Shown here in pieces: positions 25,450 through 37,776 of a stretch of DNA of 64,000 nucleotides. Under the pieces are notes generated by a model. It had not been told where the DNA came from and made no database searches. It was given only the letters and a program-made list of their open reading frames with translations. The stretch lies in contig NC_016472.1 in assembly GCF_000226095.1 (NCBI RefSeq), positions 10,416,001 to 10,480,000 of the forward strand, written 5' to 3'. The translations under genes were made by a program, and so were the position numbers. This stretch comes from Thermothelomyces thermophilus ATCC 42464. Its lineage: Eukaryota > Ascomycota > Sordariomycetes > Sordariales > Chaetomiaceae. Positions within the stretch are counted from its first letter, which is position 1. Each line of letters starts with the position of its first letter.

Positions 25450-25877
25450 TATAACGAATCTAACTCAGACTTCTTTTAAAAGGGTTCAGACGAAGGTAGA
25501 TTAAGCGGGACAAGTAGGCAGGTCGTCTAAGGGATTTGGTAAAGCTAAAGGATTTATAACAATACTAGAGTTGTCTCTTATAGTAATTAGCAATACTTAG
25601 TATGAGTACTGTAATTGTAGGTTACTATTACTAGTAAACTCTTAGAGTCTACCGTAATGAGTAACTATCTATATATATATATAATTCTAGGATTACTAGC
25701 AGTCGTGGTGATCTCCTATACTGGCTTACCTGGCTTATGTCGTGAGCTAGTGATCCTCTACTAGGATTATTTTTTACTAAGTGTGATCCTGTCCTGATTA
25801 GTCTATTACTCCTTTGGCTTGATTGGCCTGTTTGTGCTAGTGGCTTAGGCGGCATCTACATATATATTTCCGTGACA
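25450..25877 (-). repeat. 5' LTR of chromovirus F (type B)
   Basis: On the plus strand it starts TATAACGAAT and ends TTCCGTGACA. The first about 240 bp match the type-A LTRs and the remainder matches only the LTR at 19,937-20,360, in inverse orientation. A TA-repeat lies at about 25,668-25,682. The LINE continues directly after it. Confidence 0.88.
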
Positions 25878-28800
25878 CTACTACCTAGTTTAGGACCTAT
25901 TTAATAGGCTTAGCCTAGGGGCTAAGGACCTCCTTAGCCTTATAGACTAGTAGGACCTTGACCTATATATACCCTATAGCTAGGTTACTAGGGCCCCTTA
26001 AGGGAACTAACGTGGCTGGCCTTCTATAATAGACCTATTCTAGGCCTTAGCTAGGCTAGAAGCGACCTATAGGGATATTACAGAACGTGAGAAATCTAAC
26101 CACTACCTATGGGCCTTAAACGTCTCCCTCTAGGGGACTAAAGGGCCTATATTAGCTAGTAAAGGATAGGACTAGAAGAGCCTAGACAAGGAGGTTATAT
26201 AGGCTAAGGCGGACTACCTCCTACTCTAGCTTAGTAGGTAGGCATCGGCCCCGGCTAGGCCTGTTTTCTAGGGCCTAGAGGAGCTTCTATAGGCCTTCGA
26301 TAGGCTTATAGAGGCCCTCGAGGAGATAGCTATAGTCTTGGCCCTAGCAAAGAAGGCTAGTACGGGCGGTAAACGAGCTCGATAGTAGACAAAGGAGGTT
26401 CGGGAGGCCCGGAAGAGGGCTAAGGAGGCAGAGAGGGCCTATAGGGATACCCTAAACCCCTATATACAAGAGGCACTTCGGCAGGCCCTACAGGACTAGG
26501 CTAAGATCATCATGGCCGCGAAGACCAGGAGCTAGAGAGCTACGTTATAGGAGGTAACTAACTAGCTAGACCTACTATAGAGGCTAGAGAGGTAGGCAAG
26601 GCTATAAAGCTACCTACTAGTCGACCCCTTAAAGCTCTTAGCCCTCGAAGGAGGGCTTATAACCTACTAATAGAAGGCTAGAGCACTGGTCGATAAGTTC
26701 TTTCCAAACCTAGAACTAGACCTATCGGATATTAATAACCTAGATCTAAACGACTACTAGGAGCCGAAGTTCGAAATAAGCTAGGAGGTTACGGTAGGCA
26801 AAGTCAAGGTAGTACTAGCTAGGGCGGCCCTATAGAAAGCCCTAGGGGAGGAAAACCTCCTTTCTATAGGCCTATTAAAGGCCTATAGGCGGCCGCTCTA
26901 CTAGATACTAGCTAAACTAGCCTTAGAGAGCCTATAGCTTAGCTATTTCCTAGCCTAGTTTAAAAAGGCTAGAATAGTGGTCCTCTATAAGCCTAGCAAA
27001 CCCCTATAGGCCTACTTTACCCTAGGGGGCTATAGGCCTATAGCGCTCCTACTAATAGTAAGTAAGGTGCTAGAGGCTATAGTTACCTAAAAGGTAACGG
27101 CCATTATAAGGGCCTATAGGCTTCTCCTAGCTAAGTAGATAAGTAACTAGGAATATAGGTCTACGGAACTAGCTATTTGGCTTGTTATAGCTTAGGTTTA
27201 GGAGGCTTAGAGGTATAAGGTGGCTACTTCCTTCCTATAGCTTAATATCTTAGGGGCTTTTAATACTATTAACTATACCTAGCTACTAGCCACTTTACAG
27301 AGCCAGGGCTTCCTAAAGTAGCTAGTGGTCTAGGTTAGGGAGTGGCTATAGGATAGGGTAGCTATCCTCTACTTCGATAGCTAGGAAACAGAGGATATAG
27401 CGGTAAGGGCTAGAGTCCTATAGGGGTTACCCCTCTCCCCTATACTATTTATCCTCTATATAGCCTCCCTCTATTAGGCCATTTGCTAGGCTAGCCCTAT
27501 AGTTAGTTTAATAGGCTTCGCTAACGATACTAACCTTCTAGCCTTTAGGAGGGCCGAGGAGGCCTATAATAGTTAGCTATAGAGGGCCTAGAAGGCCTAC
27601 TTATAGTAGGTAAAGACCTAGGGTATAGCTTTTGCCTTAGAAAAGTACGAACTTATCTACTTTAATAAAGGCTAGAAATAGTAGTCGTAACTACTAGAGC
27701 TCCTATAGCCTAGAAGGGGTACTACTACTATAGCCCTATTAAAGTTAGTTAGATTCTTAGGGGTCTAGCTAGACTAAAGGCTATAGTAGGGCCCCTATTA
27801 TATAATAGTAGCTAAGAAGCTAGAAACCTAGGAGTTTGCCCTAACTAGGCTTACTATAAAGACCTAGGGCCCTGGCCTCCTATAGGCCTATAAGGTCTAT
27901 ACCAAGTGTATCTATAGCGCCCTAGCTTATAAGGCCTCGAACTTCTATAAGCCTACTAAACCAGGGGGTAAGCCGGAAGGCCCTACTAGAGAACTATTAA
28001 AGGCCTAATATAGGGCCCTTCAAGTAGTTACTAGAGCCTATAAGGCCACCCCTATCCAGTGCCTTAAAACGGAAGCCTAGGTACCGCCCCTCGACCTCTA
28101 TCTTAATAAGAGGCTAGCCAACTTCGAAGCCAAACTTGACTAGCCACTCCTACAGACCAAGGTAGGCCTAGGGGCCTCCTAGGTCCCTATAAGGGCTCTT
28201 ATCTAACAGGCCTATAATAGGCTTAGCTAGAGGTTTTAGAAGAGAAGGACTAGGGCAAGGAGCTAGGAGCCAAAGCCTATAGCCCTAGAGGTAATAAGGT
28301 CAATAGTCTGGTAGTAGGTTTAGGAGAGCTATAGAGGGTGTTAACCCCCCTATAGACTCTACAAAGAAGGCTACAGGCTACAGAACTAGCCATAGTAGCC
28401 AGCTAGAGTAACCATTAGAAGGCTGACTAAGCTGGTAGGAGGATATAGCGTATATTAGATAAGGACCCCCCGCGCCTAGTTTTCATAGGGGAAGGCCTAC
28501 AAAGGCACTAGGGCCTAACAAAGGCCTAGAGCTCCCTACTAGTATAGGCCTATATAGGGGCTATCGGTCTCCGTAACTTCCTTTTTAAGGCTTAAGTCCT
28601 AGGGGTTAGCACCCCCTACTACGCCTATAGCCAAGGAAGGGAAACTATAGAGCACCTAGTTATTTAGTGCCTAAACCTACCGAGAAGCCGAACGTAGGAA
28701 TCCTAGGAAATACGGTTATAAAGGGACCTAGACCTCGTTTCACAGGGTATAGGGGCCCGTAACCATCGGTTGATAAGGAGGGTTCTATAGTGGCTAATAG

Positions 28801-28960
28801 ACCTAGGGAGGCCCCTAGAATACTGCCTCGTAAGGAGGCTAGACCGGGAGGGAAGGCCTCTTTAGGGCTATTCTAGCTACTTTTCCTTTTCTCTATAGTG
28901 TATTAGTATTCTGGATTAGGTGTTAAAAGGAGGGACAGAGGTTTTTATCCGGCCTATTTG
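25878..28960 (+). pseudogene. LINE (Tad-like) ORF2: endonuclease end, reverse transcriptase, C-terminal zinc motif
   Basis: The plus strand continues the LINE begun at 6,960. The C-terminal part of an APE-type endonuclease is at 25,879-26,110, with the SDH active-site motif changed to SNH at about 26,095-26,103 (G-to-A). A linker with a WW-type motif follows near 26,370-26,440 (KRAR-QTKEVREARKRAKEAERAYRD). Reverse transcriptase is about 26,800-27,700 (GGYRPIALL, FNTINYTQLL, GLPLSPILFILYIASL, and FANDTNLL for FADD). A C-terminal cysteine/histidine motif is near 28,615-28,670 (TPYYAYSQGRETIEHLVI). About 100 codons of the endonuclease, including its QEP and GDFN parts, are missing between 8,490 and 25,878. 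Stops fit RIP. Not functional. Confidence 0.8.
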
Positions 28961-29025
28961 GTATGGTTTCCTTTATATATAACTAGAGAGGCTCTAGCAT
29001 ACTTATTAGCATAGTAGTATAAGAC

Positions 29026-29060
<35 letters not shown>
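29026..29060 (+). repeat. (AAT)n 3' tail of the LINE
   Basis: A run of about eleven AAT units directly follows the 3' untranslated part of the LINE. Short tandem or A-rich tails are the usual 3' ends of non-LTR elements made by target-primed reverse transcription. Confidence 0.75.
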
Positions 29061-29063
<3 letters not shown>

Positions 29064-29779
29064 GGAAGGAGCTTAGCTTTTATCTAAACTTAAATAGCTA
29101 CCTATTTACATTTAATACGCTATTATATATATGGATTATATTATTATAATGACAAAGGAAGGAAGGTATAGGACCTGTTTGTAGGACTAATATAGGGGTA
29201 GAATATAGGATAGGTTGGCTCGGTAACCGCGAAAAGAGAGGGGGGGGGTATGTTATAGGCCTAGGCTATACCCGGGCTAGATAATGCCTAGGCTTTACCT
29301 AGGCATAGGAATAGACCTACCCTACCCTACTTACGTACGTCCTACAGATCTGTAGAGCGTTTGTTATTCGTTCGTAATTTATCTAATAGACACGCGGCTA
29401 AGGCCTAGTTAGGGCCTAACCTAGAGCCTAACCGGGCCCTACTTGGATTATATATATATATATTGGTTAAAAGGTACTCCTCTATATAGCTCTTGTATTT
29501 TTCCTCTTTTTCCTCCCTAAGGTAGTTAAATAAAATATTATATGCTTATCTGTAGATGCTATAAGGCTAGTATATTACAAGCTAGCTCTTTATACCTAGA
29601 GTATTTAGCTAGTAAACTCCTTAATTTGTATATAGGTTAGTAGGATACCTAAGGTAACTTAGATTCATACTTATTAGGTAAGCTATTCTTCCTATATATA
29701 ACTAAGGGACTATTATAGTTTAGCTATAATTAAATGTAACTAAGAGCCTTAGATATGACTATATAAAGTGGTAGGAGGG
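29061..29779. other. AT-rich non-coding stretch, possible degraded solo LTR
   Basis: No reading frame is supported. A G-run is at 29,239-29,248. A segment at 29,251-29,579 starts TGTTATAG and ends ATTACA, with a TA-repeat at about 29,448-29,462, which would suit an LTR. However, I found no partner copy and no target duplication. The stretch ends at the GAGGG duplication of element C (29,775-29,779). Confidence 0.35.
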
Positions 29780-30225
29780 TATGACGAACCCAACTTAGAC
29801 TTCTTCTAAAAGGGTTTAGACGAAGGTAGATTAAAAGGGACAAGCGGGCAGGTCGTCTAAGGGATTCGGTAAAGCCAAAGGGTTTACAATAACACTAGAG
29901 TTATCTCTTACAGTAATTAGTAATACTTGGTATAAGTACTGTAATTATAATTGTTACCACTGGTAAACTCCCAAAGTCCACCTAACGAGTGACTAGCTAG
30001 CTATATATATATAATCGTCTATCCCTCTTTAATAGTTATTACTAGTACCATTTCTCCTTTTACCCCGTAATTCCGCGTTATCGATGGTGACATGTTATTA
30101 TCACTAGTAAAGACCTTAATCTTGGCGGTAATAATCTTCTGATTAGTCCGTCAAGTGATTGGCTATCGGAATGTCCCGCGTCTTGGCTATAGCCTGCCAG
30201 GCCGTCTATGTGCTTATCTGTGACA
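29780..30225 (-). repeat. 3' LTR of chromovirus C (type A)
   Basis: Starts TATGACGAAC and ends CTGTGACA on the plus strand, matching 36,921-37,366 along its whole length. A purine-rich tract on the coding strand (plus 30,226-30,243) adjoins it on the inside, as expected of a polypurine primer. Confidence 0.9.
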
Positions 30226-30350
30226 CGATGCCTCTCCTTAAGGCTTTCGACCCGAAAGCCCTCTTAGGCTGTTTTAAATAGTGCTAATACCCTTCGCTTG
30301 TAAGTATTATATTCTTCTTATTTCTGCGTTATAGTTGCTATATTGATAAA

Positions 30351-31008
30351 ATGCCTATAGAGAAACGAAAGTTATATTTTACACGTTACTATGCTTCCCT
30401 TGCTTAGAACATCGCTAAGAACGGTTTTATTGTTATACCTTGCTCTTGGTGCGCGTTATAAGGCCTTGTCTGTAAAATGATCGTATATATAAAGTGTTAT
30501 AAGGCCTGTGTTCGTTAAGGTTGTTCTTATAATAGCTCTAGCATCCTGCTTTCTTCCTATAAGCTCGTCTCTCTTTTTTTTTTTTTTAATACTATAATTC
30601 CTAATGTTCGTTATAATAGATCGTATTCTTTAGGAGTAGCGTCATATCAAGGATACTAAACGTTATACTAAACTTAAGCTAGATAAATCCTAACGCCGTC
30701 TAGAAGAAGCCTAGCGCGAGTTGTCTAAAAAGCTTATACGGCTCTAGCGTCTTCGTTAGTAGAAGGACTTTTTAGTAGAGAAAGGTGCCGATATAGTAAC
30801 ACGTAGTTTGTCGACCTTAGACGAGTTAGAGGCGGTTAAGCGGTAAGAGCGGCAAGAGGCGCCTACTATACCCTCGTCAGAGATTAATAATGCCGTCGAT
30901 GCTATCGACTAGGGCATCGTCTTTGGTTCTGTCCTAGGTTTTCCTTTAGTCGATCCGGGCTCTACTAGTAGAACTGTTCCAGTTTCTTAGGGCAGTTCAA
31001 ATTCTTGA
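30351..31008 (+). pseudogene. Opposite-strand Zn2Cys6-like/coiled-coil accessory gene of chromovirus C
   Basis: Plus-strand frame from ATG 30,351 (MPIEKRK). Exon 1 (30,351-30,558) keeps more of the cysteines than copy A: CSWCAL-GLVCKMI followed by KCYKACVR. The intron (30,559-30,616, 58 bp) has donor ATAAGC and acceptor TAA where the intact forms would be GTAAGT and TAG, so both splice sites look RIP-damaged; the CTAAT branch site remains. Exon 2 (30,617-31,008) is Lys/Glu/Leu-rich and then carries EFLVEKGADIV, LDELEAVKR and a Ser/Thr-rich end before a TGA. It sits between pol and the 3' LTR and points against pol. Similar proteins are known only as hypotheticals. Confidence 0.65.
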
Positions 31009-34000
31009 CTAGTTCCTATAAAATGTCTTCTAGTCCGAAATCAAGCTATTTAACTAGATACTATAGTTCCCTATTAATAATACGTAAATCTAGAATTTCT
31101 TTGATGTCCTATTCTTCTTCCTCGTCTTCTGCTTCAATATATATAGCAACCTTAGCGTTTTTTAGTACTAGTTCGAGAAGTAAAATATAAAAAATATCTG
31201 TCTATAGTCGTATAGATGATGGTAACGATAGTCGGTAGTTAGATATCGAAATTTGTTCTTTGATAATAAAAGGTCTAACCTTTTTAAAGTCTAGCTTTGT
31301 ACTTGGTCGTTTGGTTTGTAGGTTTTATATAATTAGGTAGACTTTGTCTCCCCTCTCTAGGCAAGGTCCCTCGAGCCTATGTTTGTCGTAGTAGTTCTTT
31401 ATTCTAGGCTTGATAAACTCGAGTTCCTTTTTAAGCTCCTTATATAGTGCGTATATTCGTTCTGCTTTAACTACTACTCTTGGCACTATAACCTCTAATC
31501 CTTGCTTAAGGTCTACTTTATATCTGTAGTTCGTAAAGAACGGTATAACTTTGGTCGTTTCCGTTAGTATTATATTATAAGCGAGTTATACTATTAGTAA
31601 TAGTATAATTTAGTTGTCTTGCTAATAGTTAATGTAAAAATAAAGATACTATTTAATAACTTGGTTTAGTCGCTCCGTTTGTCTATTAGTCTATAGGTAA
31701 TATATTATTAATAGCTCACTATTAATACCTAATTATTATATTAACGCTTATTAGAACTTTAATATAAACTTAGTATCTCTGTTAGTAATCTATTCCTATA
31801 GCTAAGCATATATTAATATAACTTACTAATAGATCATATCTATTAGCTATTTAGCTATCTAGGATTCCTTATAAGGAAAGAAGTATACCTATTTAGTCAG
31901 GTAATCTACTATAATAAGAATACTATTATAGATTACTCCTATAGCCGTGTCCTTAGATTCTAGCAGCTTTGTAATAAAGTCTATCGTGACTAAACTCTAT
32001 AGTTTGTCAGCTATTAGCAGTGGCTAAAGTAGCCTATACGGCTTGTATTATGCCATTTTGCTTCAATTACAAATGTCGCAGTTCTATATAACTTTCTTAA
32101 CCCGTACCGTTAACTATAGAAAGTCATAATGTTTCTTAACTTATATGATAGTCTTTATAACTCCTTTATATCCTCTAAGTTTCGACTTGTAGGGTTCTCG
32201 AATCATCTATAGCTGTTAATCCTAGTCATAGATATATGCTTTGCCTCGGTACTAGAGTTTTCTATCTCTTTCTTCTACTCCGTTAGGTACTAGTAGTCTA
32301 GGTACTGCTTAATACTATGCCTTGTTAATCCTTTCTTCTCGAAAGATTACGTAGCATTCTAGGAACGAGTTAAGTAAATCATCTTCTACAGGTGTCTACG
32401 TTTCGTAATGTAGCGTTCTATCTATTCGTTCCTTAAATAATAGTAATATTATTTCCGTTCGTCCTTCTATATAATCCGTTCGTCGGCTTAAGATATCCGC
32501 TCATACGTTCTCTTTGCCCTTCTTATAGCGGATCTTAAAGTTAAATTCTACAAGGAATTCTGCCTATTATATTTGTCGTCTATTAAGCTCCTTTATCGTT
32601 ATAAAGTATCGTAAATTCTTATAATCCGTATATACTTATACTAGTTTAATTGTACTACTAAGGTATAGTTGCCATTCCTTAAAAGCTTTAATAATTATAA
32701 GTAGTTCCTTATTATAGATCGGATAATCAAGACGTAGTCTATCGAGCTTCTTTAAAAAGAAGGCTATAGGATATAGCTTTCCTTATTTATCTCGTTATCC
32801 TAATTGTCCTCTAATAGCATAGTCTAAAGCGTCCGTTTCTACCTTAAATAGCTTCTTAGAATCTAGTAATACTAATACTAGATCTTTAGTAATGGTATCG
32901 TAGATCTACGTAAATGCTTGCTCATACTATTCTTTCTATTAGAATTTAGCGTTCTTCCTAGTAAGTTTATATAAAGGTCGTATAATCGCTCTAAAGTTCC
33001 TAATAAACATTTAGTAGAAGTTTACAAATCCGATAAAGCTTCGTATTTCCATAACTAACGTTAATCGTAGCTACTCCTTAATAGCTTTAATCTTTAAAGG
33101 TTCTATCTAGATTTGTCCTAGGGATATTTTATATCCTAGAAACACCGTTTTCCTAATGTAGAATTCGCTCTTTTCCTTATTAACTAATAGTTTATATACG
33201 TATAGTACATCTAATACTACTTTTACGTACTTCCGGTGTTCGTTTATTGTCTTAGAGAAGATAAGTATATCGTCGAGATAATATACTGTAAATTTGTTAA
33301 GAAAGGGTTAGATAGCTTGATTAATTAGGGCTTAGAACGTTACTAGCGCGTTTATAAGTCCGAATGGCATAATAAGGTACTTATAGTGGCTATGGGGTAT
33401 CCTAAAGGCCGTTTTCTACTTGTCGCCTTCTTTAATCTATATATAGTTATAGGCCGATGGCAAATCAAGACGCGTAAAATATTAGGCTCCTGCTAACTAA
33501 TCTTGGAGCTATGAGATTAGCGGTAACGGGTATCGGTTTTTTACGGTCTATTCGTTAAGTTGCCGATAGTTAATATATAACCGTAGCTTTCTGTCTTTCT
33601 TAGGTATAAACAGGATTAGGTAGCCTGCTAGTAATGTCGACGGGCAGATATATCCTCTTCGAAGGTTCTCCTCTAAATATCGCTTAAGTTCTTCGTTCTA
33701 TATCTGGCTCATATAGTAGATCTTGAAGAACTTTAGTTATGCTCCTTCCTTGAGCTTGATCTCGTAATCCTATGGGCCGTATTTTAGTAGTTCTTCTAGA
33801 TGTTTCGGTTCGAATGCTAGGTATTCTTTATATTCCTTCGGTACTTCCCTAGTCTTATCTTGTCTTTCGGTTTTCTAATAGTATACAAACTTAGTTCTAT
33901 CTATAGCAATGCTAGCGATTTCTCCTGTCTTAACCTATTACTCTAATTACAATGCTCTGTATTCGTTAATAGAGAGAATAGCTATCGGCGGTTTAGCTCG

Positions 34001-36893
34001 TTCCTCCTATTATAATATCGATATCATTATACCGCCTCTTCTAGAGTCTATAGTGGTCTGCCTACTACTGTCTATCTCTTACGGTGGATCTGTAGGATAT
34101 GCCTTCCCTTAAGTATCGTCTGCTTACGATCCTTACGCGCTCCCTATCTTACTAGTCGAATACGACTCTATTTAGGGTTATAAGTAGCTACTATTCTTCT
34201 AGCTAATGTCTAGGTTGTAATCTTTATACTATAGTAACCCTAATATTATATCTTTGTCGTTACCTATGTCTATAATACTAAATACGACTGCTATAGTCTT
34301 CCCTATTATAGTAATGTCGATCGGTTTGGTCTCCCTACATACCCATTATGTCGGAAATGGCCCTTTGACTATACTATGCTTCCGCTTCATTCTCTAGGGT
34401 ATTTGTAGCTAATTTACAAGTATTAGCGAAATTAGGTTTATCTCTGCTCTACTATCTACTAGTATAAGCATTTCGTGCTATTTCTATTATGCTATTATCT
34501 ATAGTCGCTTGTCTTGCCGCCGTCGTCTAAAGATTATAGCGATTTTCTATATTTCTGCTAGGAGGTCTCGATATAGTAGTCTCTTACGTTAGTTCCTCCT
34601 ATACTATGCTACTACTTGCTGCTACTTAGGCGTTAATAGTTTCTAGGCCCCTCGAAGGGCCCTAACCTGTTTCCTAGGTTAGTGCTAACCTCTTCGGTTG
34701 TTCGGCTAATAGCGGCTTCGTCAATCGTGCTCATTTCTATAAGCTATTAAGTACTTGTAGCTTCTTATTATTAGGTCTGTTCTACTTTCCGTCGTACGTA
34801 CTATAGCTTTATCTAAAGCTCCCGAATTCGCGACTTCTTTTCGTCCGTGTAATAGAGGCAATCGTTACTCTAGTACAAGTCCTATATGTCTTGTCCTATT
34901 CTATAGTGCCTAGGCTAGGCTTGTTTTGGAACTACCGTAATACCTTCTAGACTCCGAGCTTCGATTTTCTAGAGTAATTCGGCCGCTCTATTTCCTATAT
35001 TATAGACCTATTCTATAGGGTAGAGGCTTCTATCCTCATTTCCTTGTTAGGTCGGCTAGTGATTATTTTCGAATTTGTTACGGAAGTGATATCGGCATTT
35101 ATATACTATATACTAGAACCAGGGCACTTGCGTATATACCTTGTATCAAGGGTATAGTCGTATAGCATTGCCTAAGAGGTATTAGAATTCTTTCCTAAAT
35201 CCTTCCTACTATATATAGACTATAAATACTCTAATGCTAAGATAGGAGTATTTCTTCTAATAGCTTTCCTACGTACGCTCGTCTTTTCTATAGCTTACAC
35301 GTATAAACTAGTATTCTAGGTTCTGTACGTTATTACTAAGTTACTAGTCGTTAAGGTACTTGGTATAGCTATTAGGCCTATTATATATCACAGGCGATTC
35401 TCCTTTAATAATTTCTATAATACATTAGAGTTCCCTTATCTCGTCCCTTATTTTATTACTCTACTAGGCAAGTCAAGTCAAGCGTCTATCCCATTTACAT
35501 AGCTCCGTATTAAGTTAGAAAACTTTATTATAGTACTATTCGATTCGTTCCTAGAGGAATAGAATATTAGGTCCGGGTCTTTCGTTTCCTTAGGTATCGG
35601 TTATATATAATCTATCCTACCTCTATATAACCGTAAAACTCTATTACCTCAAGGCTAGGAGAATCAAATTAGTAGTACGTACTCTCTTACTATATCCCAT
35701 TTAGCAAGACCTATCTCTAGGTCTATAGTGACTAGTTTAGAGTACAGTACTTATTCGTCTTTACTATTACTATCGTGTTCGAGACTATCTGTATTACTGC
35801 CCCTATCTTTATAGCCTGTAGCCGCTACTTCGATAACGTCCTTAGTAGTTTCGTCAATAACTATAATTTCCTTTCTAGGGACTGTCTTCCATTCTTTCTT
35901 CGGGCTTCGACATTCCCGCTTATAGTGCCCTTTCTTTCTATAGTTATAGTAGGTAACATTAGACTTGTCTTTAGTCGTCTTCTTCCGGTCCTGCTTTTAT
36001 ACTATATCTATATCTATAGCTCTAGGGTATATCTTGTATAAGGTATTAACGTATGCTTGCTTTTTCTTGTCGTTAGCCTTAACTATAGTTCTGTTTATTT
36101 GGCCTTATTTTTACTACTCTTGTATATAAAGTCGATTATTAATTCTAATAGCCTATATAATATATTTATCTAGGGTCTTAGGCCAATTATACTCATATAG
36201 CTTGCCTTTAACCTTTTCCTTTAAGCTATTATAGAATAATTATATTAACGCCTTGTCGTTAAGCTAAGACTTAAGTATGTCCTATCTAAACTATATAGTA
36301 TAGGAGGCTACTAATTTAGTCTATCGGAGATTAGCAAGTCTTTTTTATATATAAATCTTCTCGTCTTTATCGTTAAAAACCTTCTAAAGCTCTTCTTCAA
36401 AACGGTCGTAAGATTAAAAGACTACCTATATAAATATATCTCAGTCGTCTTTATCTTCCTTAGTAAGATAGTCGTTCTATATAGGTTTAAACTATCTAAG
36501 TACCTTGCCCTCTAGTCTTATAACTATATAAAGGACTTTAGCTTTATTATCTAGAAACTTATTATTATTAAGCCGGAAGTAAGATCAAAGGTTTGTTAGG
36601 AATCCTATAAGATCCTCCTTAGTTCCTCTATATTTACTAGGTAGTTCGATCTTAATATAGCTTACTTTAGTAGTCTTAAGCGCCTTAATTTTAGTATAAG
36701 CCTTGTTAACTAACTTCTATAAATGCTTTTTGCCGTTCTCGAGTTCTTTAATTTAGGCTTAAGTAGCCTTATCTCTCTAGTCTAACTCCTAGATCTGCTA
36801 CTAGAGTTAACCAAGCTAGGCAAGCAGCTATTCGGCCATGACATTAGTAGCTATATCGATGTCAAGGTCGAAGTTACCTCCGTTCTAAACTAT
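30960..36893 (-). pseudogene. Chromovirus C Gag-Pol, RIP-inactivated
   Basis: The gag start codon has become ATA (36,893-36,891). The CCHC knuckle lies at about 35,953-35,902. Protease is near 34,480-34,420. Reverse transcriptase is about 33,750-33,150, with an intact YLDDILIFS at 33,288-33,257. RNase H is about 32,880-32,540, integrase about 32,420-31,340 and the chromodomain about 31,140-30,990. It is collinear with copies A and F. Loss of the start codon and many TAG/TAA codons make it non-functional. Confidence 0.82.
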
Positions 36894-36920
36894 AATAGAA
36901 CAAAGGGAGTAGTAATAACG

Positions 36921-37366
36921 TGTGATGAACCTAACTTAGACTTCTTCTAAAAGGGTTTAGATAAAGGTAGATTAAGAGGGACAAGTAGGTAGGTCGTCTA
37001 AGGGATTTGGTGAAGCTAAAGGGTTTATAATAATACTAGAGTTATCTCTTATAGTAATTAGCAATACTTAGTATAAGTACTATAATTGTAATTATTACTA
37101 TTAGTAAACTCCTAGAGTCTACCTAACGAGTAACTGGCTAGCTATATATATATAATTGTCTATCTCTCTTTAATAGTTATTACTAGTACTATTTCTCTTT
37201 TTACCCTATGATTCCGTATTGTCGATGGTGATATGTTATTATTACTAGTAAAGACCTTAGTCTTGGTGGTGATAATCTTCTGATTGGTCTGTTAAGTGAT
37301 TGGCTGTCGGAATGTCCCGTGTCCTGGCTGTAGCCTGCTAGGCCGTCTATGTGCTTATCCGTGACA
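36921..37366 (-). repeat. 5' LTR of chromovirus C (type A)
   Basis: Starts TGTGATGAAC and ends CCGTGACA on the plus strand. It is 446 bp, the same length as its partner at 29,780. It ends about 410 bp before the start codon of the hydrolase gene. Confidence 0.9.
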
Positions 37367-37776
37367 GAGGGATATCGAATTTGTAGCTAATACTTTGTAA
37401 TGAGCCGTGACTAGAGTAGTATTTTGCAAGTATATCTTAAATATCTTATTTAGTATAAGCTATATTAAACTGTTAAAGGTATTTATAAAGTTTGGGGTTG
37501 ATTGAAAAAGAACTGACCAAGTTATAGTAAGTTGAAGTGGTTAGGTTAAAGTAGCGGTGTATGTGTGGCATCTGTACGAAAGGTGGGGTGTTCCGAATCC
37601 AGGGGGTCCGACTTAATAAATCAAATGGCGCAAGAGCACACAATATACCTAATTCGTCATCCTCAAATCTTCCTTCACTTACGACACACCTCCTTCTGAG
37701 TCGGAGAACAAAAAAGGGGAACAACAAGGAAAAACAAACTAGAAAAAAAGAAGGAAAAAAAGATATTAAAGACGAA

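Larger units (their letters stand above)
20361..25877 (-). mobile_element. Chromovirus copy F, 5' part only (minus strand, type-B LTR)
   Basis: The minus strand carries a 5' LTR (25,877-25,450), gag and pol down to the integrase, where the element is cut at 20,361 by the LTR of D. The end of integrase, the chromodomain, the opposite-strand gene and the 3' LTR are missing. On the right, the LTR abuts LINE ORF2 sequence, so F inserted into the LINE endonuclease region. Confidence 0.85.
29780..37366 (-). mobile_element. Chromovirus copy C (Ty3/gypsy), complete structure, GAGGG target duplication
   Basis: A 7,587-bp element on the minus strand. Its LTRs (29,780-30,225 and 36,921-37,366, 446 bp each) are flanked by a perfect 5-bp duplication, GAGGG, at 29,775-29,779 and 37,367-37,371. 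Gag, protease, RT, RNase H, integrase and chromodomain lie between the LTRs, with the opposite-strand gene at 30,351-31,008. Despite the intact architecture, all frames carry RIP stops. The 5' LTR is the one nearest the gene island and its promoter would fire away from the hydrolase gene at 37,777. Confidence 0.93.

Noticed and set aside
25649-25855. 68-codon minus-strand frame
   Set aside because: It lies wholly inside the type-B LTR and is explained as chance.
29251-29579. Possible solo LTR (TGTTATAG...ATTACA)
   Set aside because: No second copy and no matching flanking duplication could be found, so it is only mentioned as a possibility.
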